A DNA stretch of 64,000 nucleotides from Truepera sp. bin119 (GTDB lineage: Bacteria; Deinococcota; Deinococci; Deinococcales; Trueperaceae). Shown here one piece after another: positions 1-9,561 of this stretch. The position numbers were made by a program, and so were the translations under genes. Every line of letters begins with the position of its first letter. The first letter of the stretch is position 1. Below the pieces are notes generated by a model. The model was not told the DNA's origin. It ran no database searches and saw only the letters and a list, made by a program, of their open reading frames with translations. Location: contig MPNL01000001.1 of NCBI GenBank assembly GCA_002239005.1, positions 124,001 through 188,000 on the forward strand. The letters are read 5' to 3'.

Positions 1-108
1 GGTCAGGTAGTCGCCGGGGGGGAGAGTGATGATGGTGAAGGAGATAAACGAGATCATGAGCAGGAGAGGTACCAGGTACACGATCCGCCTGACGATATGC
101 TCGATCAT
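1..108 (-). CDS. Peptide ABC transporter permease (DppB type), N-terminal part, cut by the window edge
   Basis: The first 36 codons of a gene that leaves the window. It starts at ATG 108, with a GGGAGAGG-like ribosome site at 117-124. The protein begins MIEHIVRRIVYL, then has a hydrophobic first membrane segment and a LPPGDYLT motif. This is the usual opening of DppB-type inner-membrane permeases of peptide importers. It lies downstream of a binding protein on the same strand, separated by a hairpin, so the two should form one importer. Only the first membrane span is visible, so the substrate cannot be judged. Confidence 0.75.
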   Translation of the reverse strand, partial: MIEHIVRRIVYLVPLLLMISFISFTIITLPPGDYLT

Positions 109-234
109 GCCCTGCACCTCTCCCTATTCCCGGCAAGCCGTTGGGAGTCGCAACTCACCCAGGGATAACACCTAGGCCTTAACACCTGCCAGACCATTTA
201 ATATCTCCGCAGTCGCGGCACAGGCGTAATCAAG

Positions 235-270
235 CGGCATTGGGGCTGGAACGCGCCAGCCCCAATGCCG
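235..270 (-). terminator. Perfect 15-bp hairpin between binding-protein and permease genes
   Basis: Positions 235-249 and 256-270 are exact inverted repeats (15 bp, GC-rich) around a 6-nt loop. The hairpin sits about 87 nt after the binding-protein stop and before the permease start. There is no clear T-run, so a partial terminator or an mRNA-stabilising 3' hairpin is more likely than a full terminator. Such elements commonly let the binding protein be made in excess of the permease. The other two peptide-importer operons in this window have hairpins at the same place. Confidence 0.6.
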
Positions 271-356
271 ATCACACCTTCTCACCCCGCTCGGTCTGGG
301 CCGGACCGGAGTGAATGCGGAGACGAAGGAGGCTCACCCAACCCTTGCCTGCACTC

Positions 357-2441
357 CTATTCCTGACCCAGACCCTGAAGGACTGGCTGATACCAGTCTG
401 CGGACTGGTAGATCTCTGCGGTTGGGATCAGCCCCTCGAACTCGCTCGTGTCGAACTGCGCCGGCAACGGGGTCCAGATGATCTCCTTGGGAACCGACAT
501 CGTCACGCCGTTGTAGATGCGGACGGGGTAGTCCGAGGGGTAGTTCTGGAACCGGTCGGCGTGCCCCGTCATCATGCGCTCCACCCAGATGCCCACAGTG
601 TAGACGTTCTCGGTGAAGATCTCCTGCACCTGCGCAAAGGTCCTCGCCCGGTCTTCCGCCGAGTCCATCGTCCGGGTCGCCTTGAGCAATTCACCGATCT
701 CCACCTCGAAAGGCATAAGCTCTCGACCCCCTGGACCTTCCCGGTGCCAGACGGGCGTGTTGCCACCGATCGAGCCCAGCGAGGCCGGTGAAATCCAGGG
801 TTTCCCCAGATTCTGGTCTCGTGTGAGGACCGCTTCGAAGTTCCCGGTGTTGATATTCGACTGCGCGATTCCGCCCGTCAACGGGTTGAGGCGCAGATCG
901 ATGCCGATCTCCCGGAACATGGGGGCCAGAGCCTCGCTGGTCGACACGAAGTCCGGATCCGTCGAAGAGGTCTGAAGCCCGATGATCAACTCTTCACCGG
1001 GGATCAACGAGTCCGCTGGCCAGTTCAGGATGCCGTCCCCATCGGTGTCGCTGAATCCCAGGTCGGCAAGTAGCGTTCTCGACCCGTCAGGGTCGTAAGC
1101 GAAGGTGGCGGTCATGCTCGCCTCGTAGAAGGGAGATCCCGGTGTGATCCCACCAAAGTAGGGATCGGAGGAGGGGTCCGGGAAGACACCCCCGGCAATT
1201 CCCTCTCGATCGATTGCATGCGAGATGGCCTGGCGGAACGTGAGGTCTCTAAACAGCTGCCGCAGCGCCAGATCCCGATCCGTCTCCACCGAATTGGTGA
1301 GCGACAGGTTGAAGTAGAGGTGGAAGCCGGAGAGGAACTGTCCCCACGATGACACGAACTGGGAATCGGCGCTTCGCTCGGCAGCCAGGGCCTGGGGCTG
1401 CAGCGAGACCTTGACGTTAGCGATATCGGCACTGCCTGTCATCAGATCCAGGGCCCACTGGTCCCAATCCTGGGCGAAGGTCCATACGATCACGTCCCAG
1501 TAGGGTAGCTGGTTGCCGGCCTCGTCAACCTTCCAGTAGTAGGGGTTCCGGACCGCGATCAGCTGTTGGCCCGGGACGTAGGTGACGGGAACCCAGGGAC
1601 CCAGGGCGACCTGGGGTACGGCGTCCATCGGCGTCGCCAAGACGTACTCTTCATAGCTACTCTCCGGGTTGTACTTCGGATGGAAGTTCTTATACACGTG
1701 CGCCGGCGTGATGGTGTTGAAGCTCCTCTCGCCCAGCTGGAAGAAGACCTGAACCGGGAAGGGCTCGCCGAAGGTCCAGCGGATCGTGTAGTCGTCGATC
1801 TTCTCCAGTTGGGTGACCTCACCCCCGAAGGTCCACTGACCTTCGCCTACCGGGCTGGGTACCTGGGGGTCGAGCCACTCGTCGTAGTAGGTGTAGAGCA
1901 CATCATCGGCGGTGAAGGGCTGACCGTCAGACCACCTGACCCCTTCGATCAGGTGCATGGTGAGGGAGGTCCCGTCCTCGGACCACTCCCAGGACCGGGC
2001 CAAGTTGGGGGTGGGCTCGGGATTCTCGAGCATCCACATCCAGCCGAATCGGACCAGGGTCTCCCGATAGGCGTGGTGTACGGTCCACCCAGCGATGTTT
2101 CCGGCGTTGAGGTGATAGCCGGTGGAAGCCGTCCCATCGGTCCGCCTCACGAGATCACCATAGGTGCCGTTCCCATCGAGCATCATGGCATCTCTCCAGA
2201 CGAACGGTTCAGCCGGCAATCTCTCTGCGACGGGGGGCAGTTGCCCCTGGGCCACCAGATTCGCCAGCGATGGTGCCTCATTGTACGAAGAGAAGCTCCT
2301 GAAATCGATCATCTCGTCTAGCGATCCGAACTTACCCCACAGAGCCCTACTATCTTGTGCTAGTCCGCTACTCGTGACCAAGGCAAGGAACAGAGAAGCG
2401 ACCACTACACCGGACAGCATTGCGCGCGCTCGTTTTTGCAT
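357..2441 (-). CDS. Peptide ABC transporter substrate-binding protein (SBP_bac_5 family)
   Basis: Extracytoplasmic binding protein that would deliver a peptide or similar solute to the permease encoded downstream. I start at ATG 2441 rather than a farther upstream ATG because a GAGAGG ribosome site precedes it and a signal peptide follows: basic start (KRAR), hydrophobic core about residues 8-25, ending SSGLAQ near residue 29. The mature part has family hallmarks such as WEWSEDGTSLTMHL and WSDGQPFTADDV, and a DTDGDG acidic loop in the C-terminal half. At 694 residues it is longer than the common 500-600. It ends with TAG. The specific ligand is unknown. Confidence 0.9.
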   Translation of the reverse strand: MQKRARAMLSGVVVASLFLALVTSSGLAQDSRALWGKFGSLDEMIDFRSFSSYNEAPSLANLVAQGQLPPVAERLPAEPFVWRDAMMLDGNGTYGDLVRRTDGTASTGYHLNAGNIAGWTVHHAYRETLVRFGWMWMLENPEPTPNLARSWEWSEDGTSLTMHLIEGVRWSDGQPFTADDVLYTYYDEWLDPQVPSPVGEGQWTFGGEVTQLEKIDDYTIRWTFGEPFPVQVFFQLGERSFNTITPAHVYKNFHPKYNPESSYEEYVLATPMDAVPQVALGPWVPVTYVPGQQLIAVRNPYYWKVDEAGNQLPYWDVIVWTFAQDWDQWALDLMTGSADIANVKVSLQPQALAAERSADSQFVSSWGQFLSGFHLYFNLSLTNSVETDRDLALRQLFRDLTFRQAISHAIDREGIAGGVFPDPSSDPYFGGITPGSPFYEASMTATFAYDPDGSRTLLADLGFSDTDGDGILNWPADSLIPGEELIIGLQTSSTDPDFVSTSEALAPMFREIGIDLRLNPLTGGIAQSNINTGNFEAVLTRDQNLGKPWISPASLGSIGGNTPVWHREGPGGRELMPFEVEIGELLKATRTMDSAEDRARTFAQVQEIFTENVYTVGIWVERMMTGHADRFQNYPSDYPVRIYNGVTMSVPKEIIWTPLPAQFDTSEFEGLIPTAEIYQSADWYQPVLQGLGQE

Positions 2442-2993
2442 ACCTAACCTCTCAAATGAATGATGCGTGAACGTGGGGTGCCCAAGGATCCGGAGACCCT
2501 CTTCCATGGTCTGGAAACCGAAGTGGCACCAAGCCTACGAGTCTCCTCTTCACGATTTCGAGAATCCACCTCCAAACCAACTAGGACAGATAGAGGGATT
2601 GGTTCCTTAAGATGATCAGCCCGGCACACAGATTCCCCTTCTTAACTTGCCGACTATATCAGAGTCTCTCATGGACCACCTATTTTGGCCTCGCAATGAC
2701 AGACTTTAGCTTGTGCAAGCCCAGCAACCGGTAACTCGGTAGCCCCCAAGCTGCACTACCGCTAGATCCTGTCTCAGCTCACCGGTTGTGTTCTTTAATG
2801 CTCCAGAAAAGAGCGAGAGGCTTTAGTCGCTCAGGGTGTGAGTGAACCCCCAAGGTCATGGCATACTGTTGCACTCGGCTGGTCAGGCGGCAAGGGGAGT
2901 CACGGGCCTCGACATTACATCGGCTCTGACGTGAGGTGGCCTCAACTGAAAAGCTCTTGAGTACCTGTCGGATGTAAGGCTGATGAGCTAGCG
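2442..2993. other. Intergenic region without a supported gene
   Basis: Leader of the binding-protein gene and the space after cysC. I see the ribosome site at about 2448-2453 (minus strand) and a TATAGT-like -10 word at 2652-2657 (minus strand) without a convincing -35. Short open frames here have no recognisable protein features. Confidence 0.4.
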
Positions 2994-3608
2994 TCAGCCC
3001 ACGCTCAGGAGACCGACCTTCACCAGGTAATCCACCAGAGCATCCACGCTCTGCTCGACGGTGAGCTTGGAGGTATCGAGGATCAGTTCGGGAGACTCGG
3101 GCTCCTCGTAGGGCGAGTCGATACCGGTGAAGTTCGAGATCTCGCCAGCGCGAGCCCTCTGATAGAGGCCCTTGGGGTCACGGGCCTCGGCCACCTCGAG
3201 AGGGGCGTAGACGAAGACCTCAATGAACTCACCCTCACCGACGAGATTCCGAACTAGGTCCCGGTCGGCGTAAAAGGGGCTGATGAAGGCGGTCATCACG
3301 ATCAGGCCGGCGTCGACGAAGAGCTTGGCCACCTCGCCGACGCGACGGATATTCTCAACCCGGTCAGCATCAGAGAAGCCCAAATCCCTGTTAAAACCGT
3401 GGCGGACATTGTCGCCGTCGAGCAGGTAGGTATGACGCCCGAGTCGAAGCAGGCGACTCTCGAGAGCATTGGCGATGGTCGACTTTCCAGCGCCGGAGAG
3501 GCCGGTAAACCAGAGGATAGCGGGACGCTGACCCTTGGCGGCAGCGCGGACGGCGCGAGTGACCTTATGATCGTGCCAGACGATGTTGGTAGCCCTCCGG
3601 GTCGCCAT
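2994..3608 (-). CDS. cysC: Adenylylsulfate kinase (APS kinase)
   Basis: Phosphorylates adenylylsulfate (APS) to PAPS, the donor for sulfation or for sulfate reduction. The 204-residue protein has the P-loop GLSGAGKST (residues 36-44), the APS-binding segment [10 protein letters not shown] (62-71) and the [12 protein letters not shown] lid motif. I start at ATG 3608, which overlaps the sat stop by one base (TGATG), so translation is probably coupled. A longer open frame reads into sat but its N-terminus is sat sequence in another frame. With sat and cysQ upstream it forms a three-gene sulfate-activation unit. Confidence 0.95.
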   Translation of the reverse strand: MATRRATNIVWHDHKVTRAVRAAAKGQRPAILWFTGLSGAGKSTIANALESRLLRLGRHTYLLDGDNVRHGFNRDLGFSDADRVENIRRVGEVAKLFVDAGLIVMTAFISPFYADRDLVRNLVGEGEFIEVFVYAPLEVAEARDPKGLYQRARAGEISNFTGIDSPYEEPESPELILDTSKLTVEQSVDALVDYLVKVGLLSVG

Positions 3609-4771
3609 CACGCTACCTGATAGGCCTCGATGAGGATATCGACGACTTCGGGGCGGCTGAACTCGGCGGGGGGCCTCTCGCCTGCGGCGAGGAGGGCGCG
3701 CACCCCGGTGCCAGAGAGGAAGATGTGATCCTCGCTGCCGTGCGGGCAACTCTTGCCCGAGGCCATCTGGCCGCAGGTCCTGCAATAGAAGGCGTGTTCG
3801 AACTTCAGGGGCTGAATAACCAGTTCGTCCCGACCGAACTGCTCGAAGATACGCTGGGCGTCGTAAGCACCGTAGTAGTCGGCCAAGCCGGCATGGTCCC
3901 GACCCACGATGAAGTGGGTGCAGCCGTAGTTCTGGCGCGAGATCGCGTGCAAGATGGCCTCGCGAGGTCCAGCGTAGCGCATCGCGGCCGGGTAGGTGCC
4001 GAGGAAGACGCGATCCTGAGGATAGTAGCCCTCCAGCAACACATGGTAGCAGCGCATGCGCACGTCGGCAGGGATGTCGTCGGACTTGGTGCTGCCTACC
4101 AGGGGGTTAATGAATAGCCCATCGACCTGCTCAAGTGCGACCTTGGTGAGGTACTCATGGGCACGGTGGATGGGGTTTCGTGTCTGAAAAGCGACCACCG
4201 TGTCCCAGCCGCGCTTGGTGAATTCCGCACGGGTCTGATGGGGAGTGAAATTGTGTTCCACGAAAGGTCCCCGGGGCAGGTCGTTGAGGAGTTGTACCGG
4301 CCCGCCCAGGTAGACGGGGCCGGCGAGCTTCACAGCGGCGACCCCGGGATGGGTGTCGTCGGTGGTGCCGTAGACCTTAGCCGCCTCCACGGTCTGGTCG
4401 GGACGGTAGAGGTCGGTAACGGTCATGATCGCCAGCACGGTCCCAGCGGGGTGTTTCAGGGCGACCTCAGTGTTAGGGGCGAGGCCTGCGGCCTCCTTCT
4501 CGGAGAGCTGGAGGGTGATGGGAATGCTCCAGGCAAGCCCTGAGGGCAACCGCAGGTCGTGAACGATGGTGTGGTAGGCCTCCTCAGTGACGAAGCCGCC
4601 GTGGGGGCTGTAGACGCCGGTGCCGATGCACTCAAGATCGTGGAGGCTGCGCTCAGAGAGCGTCACGGAGGGTGCCTGGGCAGCCGCCTCGAGGGCAGCC
4701 TGACGCTCATGTCCGGTCAGTCTGCATTCGATCAGAGTGCCGCCGTGGGGGGGGATCAGGGTTCTGCTCAT
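3608..4771 (-). CDS. sat: Sulfate adenylyltransferase (ATP sulfurylase, monomer type)
   Basis: Converts sulfate and ATP to APS. The 387 residues contain the PUA-like N-terminal domain followed by the catalytic domain with [11 protein letters not shown] (196-206), GRDHAG (290-295) and a zinc-type cluster (C330, C333, C342, H344), as in dissimilatory/archaeal-type Sat enzymes. It is separate from, and translationally coupled to, cysC. No APS or PAPS reductase is visible nearby, so the local purpose may be PAPS for sulfating surface glycans encoded next door; that is inference. Confidence 0.96.
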   Translation of the reverse strand: MSRTLIPPHGGTLIECRLTGHERQAALEAAAQAPSVTLSERSLHDLECIGTGVYSPHGGFVTEEAYHTIVHDLRLPSGLAWSIPITLQLSEKEAAGLAPNTEVALKHPAGTVLAIMTVTDLYRPDQTVEAAKVYGTTDDTHPGVAAVKLAGPVYLGGPVQLLNDLPRGPFVEHNFTPHQTRAEFTKRGWDTVVAFQTRNPIHRAHEYLTKVALEQVDGLFINPLVGSTKSDDIPADVRMRCYHVLLEGYYPQDRVFLGTYPAAMRYAGPREAILHAISRQNYGCTHFIVGRDHAGLADYYGAYDAQRIFEQFGRDELVIQPLKFEHAFYCRTCGQMASGKSCPHGSEDHIFLSGTGVRALLAAGERPPAEFSRPEVVDILIEAYQVA

Positions 4772-4859
4772 CTCGACTCCTGTGAGTTAGGGACCCTACG
4801 CGTCGGGTACCGACCGCGCCTAGGCATACCGAACAAGCATACTGATTTCACCGCCAGGT

Positions 4860-5663
4860 TCAAGTCGGCATACCCGGTGCAGCCGCGCCATAGGCCACCA
4901 CAAAGTGGGGATTGCGGAGATCTTCTTTGTTGTAGCGCAGGGGACCTCCACCATCCAAACGGATCATCACCCCGCCCGCCTCTTCGACGATGACCTGTGC
5001 GGCGGCTGTGTCCCACTCCATAGTGGGGCCGATTCGGGGATAGAGGTGGGCGCTACCCTCGGCGACCAGGCAGATTTTGAGCGAACTGCCCTTCGAGGTG
5101 AGATCCACCGGGTGGTCGCGACGCAGCCGCTCAAGGAATCGTTCGCTGGCCTCGTTGCTGTGGGAGCGGCTAGCGACTACGGTGAGCCTCCCACTCTCGG
5201 GTGCCGATGTACGGATCGGCTCGGGCTCTGCGTCACCCTCCCAGCGACTCGCACCGTGGCCGTCGGCTGCCGCGTAGGTGAGGTTCAGGTCGGGTGCGTG
5301 GACCACCCCCAGTACGGGCCGCCCGTCCTCAATGAGCGCGATATTCACTGTGAACTCGCCATTACGCTTGACAAATTCCTTGGTGCCGTCGAGCGGGTCG
5401 ACGAGCCAGAAGCTCCTCCAGGTACGCCGGGTGGCGTAGGGGACCTCTGCAGACTCCTCACTGAGGAGGGGGATCTCAGGCGTAAGTCGGGCCAGTTCGG
5501 CGATGTGGCGCTGCGAGGCGAGGTCGGCCTCCGTAAGTGGGGAGGTGTCGGCCTTGGTGGTCACATCGAAATCTGTCTTATAGATCTCAAGGATCGCGTC
5601 GCCCGACAGGCGGGCGACGCGGGACGCGACAGGTAATAGGACATTGAGGTCGGGGGGGGTCAC
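4860..5663 (-). CDS. cysQ: 3'(2'),5'-bisphosphate nucleotidase
   Basis: Hydrolyses PAP, the by-product of PAPS-dependent sulfation, to AMP. The 267-residue inositol-monophosphatase-fold protein has the metal motifs LSEE (68-70) and DPLDGTKEF (89-97) and the later EWDTAAAQ segment. Start is GTG 5663, preceded by no strong ribosome site. It is the first gene of cysQ-sat-cysC, with about 90 nt to sat. A PAP phosphatase beside PAPS-forming enzymes fits sulfotransfer, although cysQ also supports cysteine synthesis. Confidence 0.92.
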   Translation of the reverse strand: MTPPDLNVLLPVASRVARLSGDAILEIYKTDFDVTTKADTSPLTEADLASQRHIAELARLTPEIPLLSEESAEVPYATRRTWRSFWLVDPLDGTKEFVKRNGEFTVNIALIEDGRPVLGVVHAPDLNLTYAAADGHGASRWEGDAEPEPIRTSAPESGRLTVVASRSHSNEASERFLERLRRDHPVDLTSKGSSLKICLVAEGSAHLYPRIGPTMEWDTAAAQVIVEEAGGVMIRLDGGGPLRYNKEDLRNPHFVVAYGAAAPGMPT

Positions 5664-5762
5664 AAGAACTTATGGGGGGCTGGCAGTGTGCCAGTCAAGG
5701 GGAGACACCTGAGAACTGCCGGTGATATTCGCCCGGCCGAGGGACTGAGTACCTAGATGTCC

Positions 5763-5885
5763 TCACCGAAGGGTAGTGAGCCTCTCCTGGTCGATATCGA
5801 TGCGGGCGACCTGGTGACCGAGGTAGGCCAGCATGGCCCCGGTGGTGAGCCCTACGTAGCCGGTTCCGACGATGGTGATGTTCAT
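5763..5885 (-). pseudogene. 5' remnant of UDP-glucose 6-dehydrogenase
   Basis: Forty codons remain, from ATG 5885 to TGA 5763. The product starts MNITIVGTGYVGLTTGAMLA and continues LGHQVARIDIDQERLTTLR, the Rossmann N-terminus of UDP-glucose/GDP-mannose dehydrogenases. An AAGGAG ribosome site is intact. One frame away the DNA continues with GEDI before a TAG, matching where the family continues with GE, so a frameshift followed by loss of the rest is likely. Intact enzymes have about 430 residues. It lies just after an epimerase gene, the usual place for ugd in polysaccharide loci. Confidence 0.75.
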
Positions 5886-5935
5886 GAACTCCTTCAGTAT
5901 CTAGGGTTAAGTGGAGGGTTGGGAGTAGTCAGGAT

Positions 5936-7027
5936 TCAGAGAGCGGTCCGAGGTCGGATAAGGACGGTTTCGTCGGACCCGTAGAGCCCTTTCTTGCTCC
6001 GGGCCTGTTCAAGATACCAGTCTAGCGTCCGCTTAAGCCCCTCAACTAAGTCTACCTCCGCCCGCCAGTCGAGTAGTCGCTCCGCCTTCGAGCAGTCCGA
6101 GTAGCTGCGCCGGATCTCGCCAGGCAGTGGATCGGTATAGCTGACCTCCACCCCGCTGATCCCGGCAGCCTCGAGCAGGGGGAGCAAGAGGGTAGCGAGT
6201 TCGCCGATGCTGGTCTCGCGACCGCTGGCGATCTGGAACACCTCACCACCCACCCCGGGGGTGTGGGCGGCCTTGACCACGGCCCGTACCAGGTCGTCTA
6301 CATAGATGAAGTCCCGGCTCCTGGAGCCGTCGCCGTAGATCTCCAGGCTCTCGCCGGCGAGGGCCCGGAGGATGAACCGGGCGACCACGCTCTCCTGATG
6401 ACTCGAGCCGGGCCCGTAGACATTGGCGAAGCGGAGCGCCACCGTGTCGATGCCGAAGCTACCCTGATAGGCAGAGAGGTAGCCCTCGCAGGCCGACTTG
6501 CTGGCGCCGTAGGGGCTCTTGGGGCGGGGAACCATCTCTTCGTGGATCGGTGGGGTGATGTCGCCGATGACGGCGACGCTGGAGGCGAAGATGAAGCGGG
6601 GGACGGCCTGTAAGCGGGCAGCTTCGAGGTAGTTGAGGGTACCGACGACGTTGGTGGTGCAGTCGAGGCGGGGATCGGCGATCGAGGGTTGGGTCCCGCT
6701 GTTGGCGGCGAGGTGGACGATCACCTCAGCTCCCTCGGCGGCGCGGAGGGCGAGGTCGGCATCGGCGATGTCGGCGACGACGAGTTCGATCCCTTCGGGC
6801 GGTCCGGCGAGGTCGGCCGGAGCGAGTTCGCGGTAGGCGACGGAGCCGCAATTCCGACGAAGCTGGTCTCGATCGATCGTGGCGAACTGGTCGCAACTCC
6901 CCAGCGACCCGCAGAGTCCGCCTGTGCGGCTATCGACGACCCGGACCGAGGCGTCCCCTGCCGCCCAGAGCTGGTGGACGAGGCGGCTCCCTATGAAGCC
7001 AGCCCCACCGGTAATCAGCCAGTTCAC
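5936..7027 (-). CDS. NAD-dependent nucleotide-sugar epimerase/dehydratase (extended SDR)
   Basis: Probably a UDP-sugar 4-epimerase or related enzyme acting in surface-polysaccharide synthesis. It has the NAD motif TGGAGFIGS, the catalytic SS...YGASK set and the RFANVYGPG and RDFIYVDD motifs of the extended SDR family. Start is GTG 7027. Residues about 35-80 are an unusual insertion rich in Gly and Cys between the second and third Rossmann strands, absent from ordinary GalE-like enzymes. At 363 residues it is slightly long for that reason. It follows rmlA by 19 nt and precedes the ugd remnant. Confidence 0.88.
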   Translation of the reverse strand: MNWLITGGAGFIGSRLVHQLWAAGDASVRVVDSRTGGLCGSLGSCDQFATIDRDQLRRNCGSVAYRELAPADLAGPPEGIELVVADIADADLALRAAEGAEVIVHLAANSGTQPSIADPRLDCTTNVVGTLNYLEAARLQAVPRFIFASSVAVIGDITPPIHEEMVPRPKSPYGASKSACEGYLSAYQGSFGIDTVALRFANVYGPGSSHQESVVARFILRALAGESLEIYGDGSRSRDFIYVDDLVRAVVKAAHTPGVGGEVFQIASGRETSIGELATLLLPLLEAAGISGVEVSYTDPLPGEIRRSYSDCSKAERLLDWRAEVDLVEGLKRTLDWYLEQARSKKGLYGSDETVLIRPRTAL

Positions 7028-7046
7028 AAACTATTCTACCAGCCGA

Positions 7047-7919
7047 TCAGAGGTCGCTGAGGAGTTCCAGCAGGTAGGTCCGGTAGGGGTTGTCCCGATG
7101 CATCTTGTGGGCGAGGCGGGTCAGGTCGTCTGCGCCGATCCAGCCTTTGCGGTAGGCAACCTCCTCGGGGCAGGCGATCTTGAGACCCTGTCTGGCCTCA
7201 ATGGTCTCGACGAAGTTGGCGGCCTGCAACAGACTTTGGTGGGTGCCGGTGTCAAGCCAAGCGCTGCCACGACCCAGAATCTCGACCTGCAACTCTCCCT
7301 GCTCGAGGTAGCGCCTGTTGATGTCGGTGATCTCGAGTTCGCCCCGGGTTGAAGGTTTCAGCTCCCGGGCGTAGCCGGCTACCCGGCCGTCGTAGAAGTA
7401 GAGACCGGTGACGGCGTAGCGGCTCTTGGGCCGCTCTGGCTTCTCCTCTATGCTGAGCACCCTGCCGTCGTCGGCGAACTCGATGACGCCGTAGCGACGG
7501 GGGTCCCTGATGTAGTAGCCGAACACCAGGGCACCGCACTCTAAGTGGGCGGCGCGCTCTAAGGTGGCGGAAAGGCCGTGGCCGAAGAAGATATTGTCGC
7601 CGAGCACAAGACAGACGGGCTCGCCGGCGATGAAGGACTCTCCGATGATGAGTGCCTGGGCAAGGCCTTCGGGACGAGGCTGCTCGGCGTAACGAAACTC
7701 TACCCCCCAGCAGCCGCCATCTCCGAGTAGCTTCTGGAAAAGGGGTAGATCGTATGGGGTGGTAATAACCAGGATCTCACGAATGCCAGCCAGCATTAGC
7801 ACGGTAAGGGGGTAGAAGATCATCGGCTTGTCATACACTGGGAGGAGTTGCTTGCTGATGCTGCGCGTGACGGGGTGCAGCCGGGTGCCAGAGCCGCCAG
7901 CGAGGATTATGCCCTTCAC
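7047..7919 (-). CDS. rmlA: Glucose-1-phosphate thymidylyltransferase
   Basis: First enzyme of dTDP-L-rhamnose synthesis: joins glucose-1-phosphate and dTTP. It shows the nucleotidyltransferase motif [16 protein letters not shown] at its N-terminus, then [23 protein letters not shown] and [11 protein letters not shown] start at GTG 7919, overlapping the rmlB stop (GTGA), which gives 290 residues, the family length; the upstream extension of the open frame is rmlB sequence in another frame. Part of a gap-free rmlD-rmlC-rmlB-rmlA operon. Confidence 0.97.
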   Translation of the reverse strand: MKGIILAGGSGTRLHPVTRSISKQLLPVYDKPMIFYPLTVLMLAGIREILVITTPYDLPLFQKLLGDGGCWGVEFRYAEQPRPEGLAQALIIGESFIAGEPVCLVLGDNIFFGHGLSATLERAAHLECGALVFGYYIRDPRRYGVIEFADDGRVLSIEEKPERPKSRYAVTGLYFYDGRVAGYARELKPSTRGELEITDINRRYLEQGELQVEILGRGSAWLDTGTHQSLLQAANFVETIEARQGLKIACPEEVAYRKGWIGADDLTRLAHKMHRDNPYRTYLLELLSDL

Positions 7920-8977
7920 GTCTGCGCTCGGGTGCCTAGGCGCTCGAGGCCTCGGCCAGAGAGCACCCCGGCCACCCAGTCGAGATTCCCCAGGTACCAC
8001 GCAACCGTCTTGCGAAGACCGCTCTCGAAGGTCTCTTCAGGGGTCCAGCCCAGTTCTCGCCGAAGCTTCGAGGCATCGATGGCGTAGCGGAAGTCGTGGC
8101 CGGGCCGATCCTCGACAAAGGTGATCTGCTCGCTGTAGTCCCGCGCCCCGGGTCTGAACTCATCGAGAAGGGCACAGAGTCGCTGGGCCATCTCGAGGCT
8201 ACTGCGCTCGTTACTCGCACCGATAGCGTAGCTCTCTCCAGGGGTTCCTCGCTCGAGAACGGTGAGGAGGCTGCGGACATGATCCTCGACGAAGAGCCAG
8301 TCACGTACGTTGTCTCCACGCCCGTAGATCGGAATCGCTTCTCCCGCCAGCGCTCTGAGGAGCAGGGTGGGAATGAGCTTCTCCGGGTGTTGGAAGGGAC
8401 CGTAGTTGTTTGAACAGTTGGTGATCAGAGTCGGCAAGCCGTAGGTGTGGTAGTAGGCGCGCACAAAGTGGTCGGAGGCGGCTTTGCTGGCGGAGTATGG
8501 GGAGCGCGGGTCGTAAGGGGTGTCCTCGAAAAAGTGGCCCTCTGGACCGAGGCTGCCGAAGACCTCGTCAGTCGAGACGTGGAGGAAGCGGAAGCGGCTC
8601 TGCAGTTCCGCGGACAGGCCTTGGAAATAGTCGTGGGCGGCCTCGAGTAGCGTGAAGGTGCCTACGACGTTGCTACCTACGAAGGAGGCGGGCTTATCGA
8701 TGGAACGGTCGACGTGTGTCTCGGCAGCTAGGTGCATCACGGACTCTGGGCGATAGGTCTTGAAGAGGCGTGCAACCTTTCCAGCATCGCAGATATCGAT
8801 GCGCTCGAAGTGGTGGCGAGGGTCATCTATCACCGCTGCGAGGGAGGTGAGGTTGCCAGCATAGGTAAGGAGGTCTGCGTTCACAACACAGTGCCTGGTG
8901 TGGCCTATAAGATGGCGCACCAGTGCCGAGCCGATAAAGCCCGCCCCGCCGGTGACGAGGATGGTTCTTCTAGGCAT
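7916..8977 (-). CDS. rmlB: dTDP-glucose 4,6-dehydratase
   Basis: Second step of dTDP-rhamnose synthesis. The 353-residue extended SDR begins with [15 protein letters not shown] (NAD site, residues 9-23), carries the catalytic [11 protein letters not shown] triad segment, [10 protein letters not shown] (YxxxK) and [17 protein letters not shown], all diagnostic of RmlB. It overlaps rmlA by four bases and follows rmlC after two bases. Confidence 0.97.
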   Translation of the reverse strand: MPRRTILVTGGAGFIGSALVRHLIGHTRHCVVNADLLTYAGNLTSLAAVIDDPRHHFERIDICDAGKVARLFKTYRPESVMHLAAETHVDRSIDKPASFVGSNVVGTFTLLEAAHDYFQGLSAELQSRFRFLHVSTDEVFGSLGPEGHFFEDTPYDPRSPYSASKAASDHFVRAYYHTYGLPTLITNCSNNYGPFQHPEKLIPTLLLRALAGEAIPIYGRGDNVRDWLFVEDHVRSLLTVLERGTPGESYAIGASNERSSLEMAQRLCALLDEFRPGARDYSEQITFVEDRPGHDFRYAIDASKLRRELGWTPEETFESGLRKTVAWYLGNLDWVAGVLSGRGLERLGTRAQT

Positions 8978-8979
8978 GG

Positions 8980-9561
8980 TCAGGGCTCCTCTGCAAGGCT
9001 CTTCGCAACCCTATACTCGAACGGGATATCGGCCTCCGCAAACCTCGGCAGGTTCTGATCGCGCTCCGAGAGCAAGGGGTCTCTAATCCCCCAGGCAATA
9101 CCGAGATCGGGATCGTTCCAGAGGATACCGCGATCGCTCTCTGGAGCGTACTCAGAAGTCACCTTGTAGGTCAGATCGGCCTCCTCGCTGAGCACCAGGA
9201 ACCCGTGGGCGAAGCCGACCGGCAGGTACAGCTGGCGGTGGTTCTCATCAGACAGCCGGACCGCAACCCAGCGGCTGAAGGTGGGGGAGCCGCGCCGGAG
9301 GTCCACCGCCACGTCGAGGATCTCGCCACGCGTGACCGACACTAGCTTCCCCTGAGCGTTGGGGGGGGCTTGGAAGTGGAGTCCGCGCAGGGTGCCTCTC
9401 ACCGAACGAGAGTGATTATCCTGGACGAATGTCTGCGGGATGCCGCCCACACGATAGGTCGAGGCCTTGTAGGTCTCGAGAAAGAACCCGCGGGCGTCGG
9501 GGATGGCACGGGGCTCGATCAGGATTAGGTCGGGGACGGCCTGCGGATGGAAGGTGGTCAC
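8980..9561 (-). CDS. rmlC: dTDP-4-dehydrorhamnose 3,5-epimerase
   Basis: Third step of dTDP-rhamnose synthesis; a cupin enzyme of 193 residues. Motifs: [31 protein letters not shown], the catalytic His in that segment, [14 protein letters not shown], and [20 protein letters not shown]. It overlaps rmlD by four bases (ATGA), so expression of the two is coupled. Confidence 0.97.
   Translation of the reverse strand: MTTFHPQAVPDLILIEPRAIPDARGFFLETYKASTYRVGGIPQTFVQDNHSRSVRGTLRGLHFQAPPNAQGKLVSVTRGEILDVAVDLRRGSPTFSRWVAVRLSDENHRQLYLPVGFAHGFLVLSEEADLTYKVTSEYAPESDRGILWNDPDLGIAWGIRDPLLSERDQNLPRFAEADIPFEYRVAKSLAEEP

Noticed and set aside
1566-2321. Long open frame opposite the binding-protein gene, as also opposite enolase (58526-59269) and cysQ (4905-5636)
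   Set aside because: Shadows of real genes in high-GC DNA; no starts with ribosome sites and no protein family.
4840-4880. GGTTCAAGTC resembling a tRNA T-arm
   Set aside because: No matching acceptor stem or anticodon arm, and it overlaps the cysQ end.
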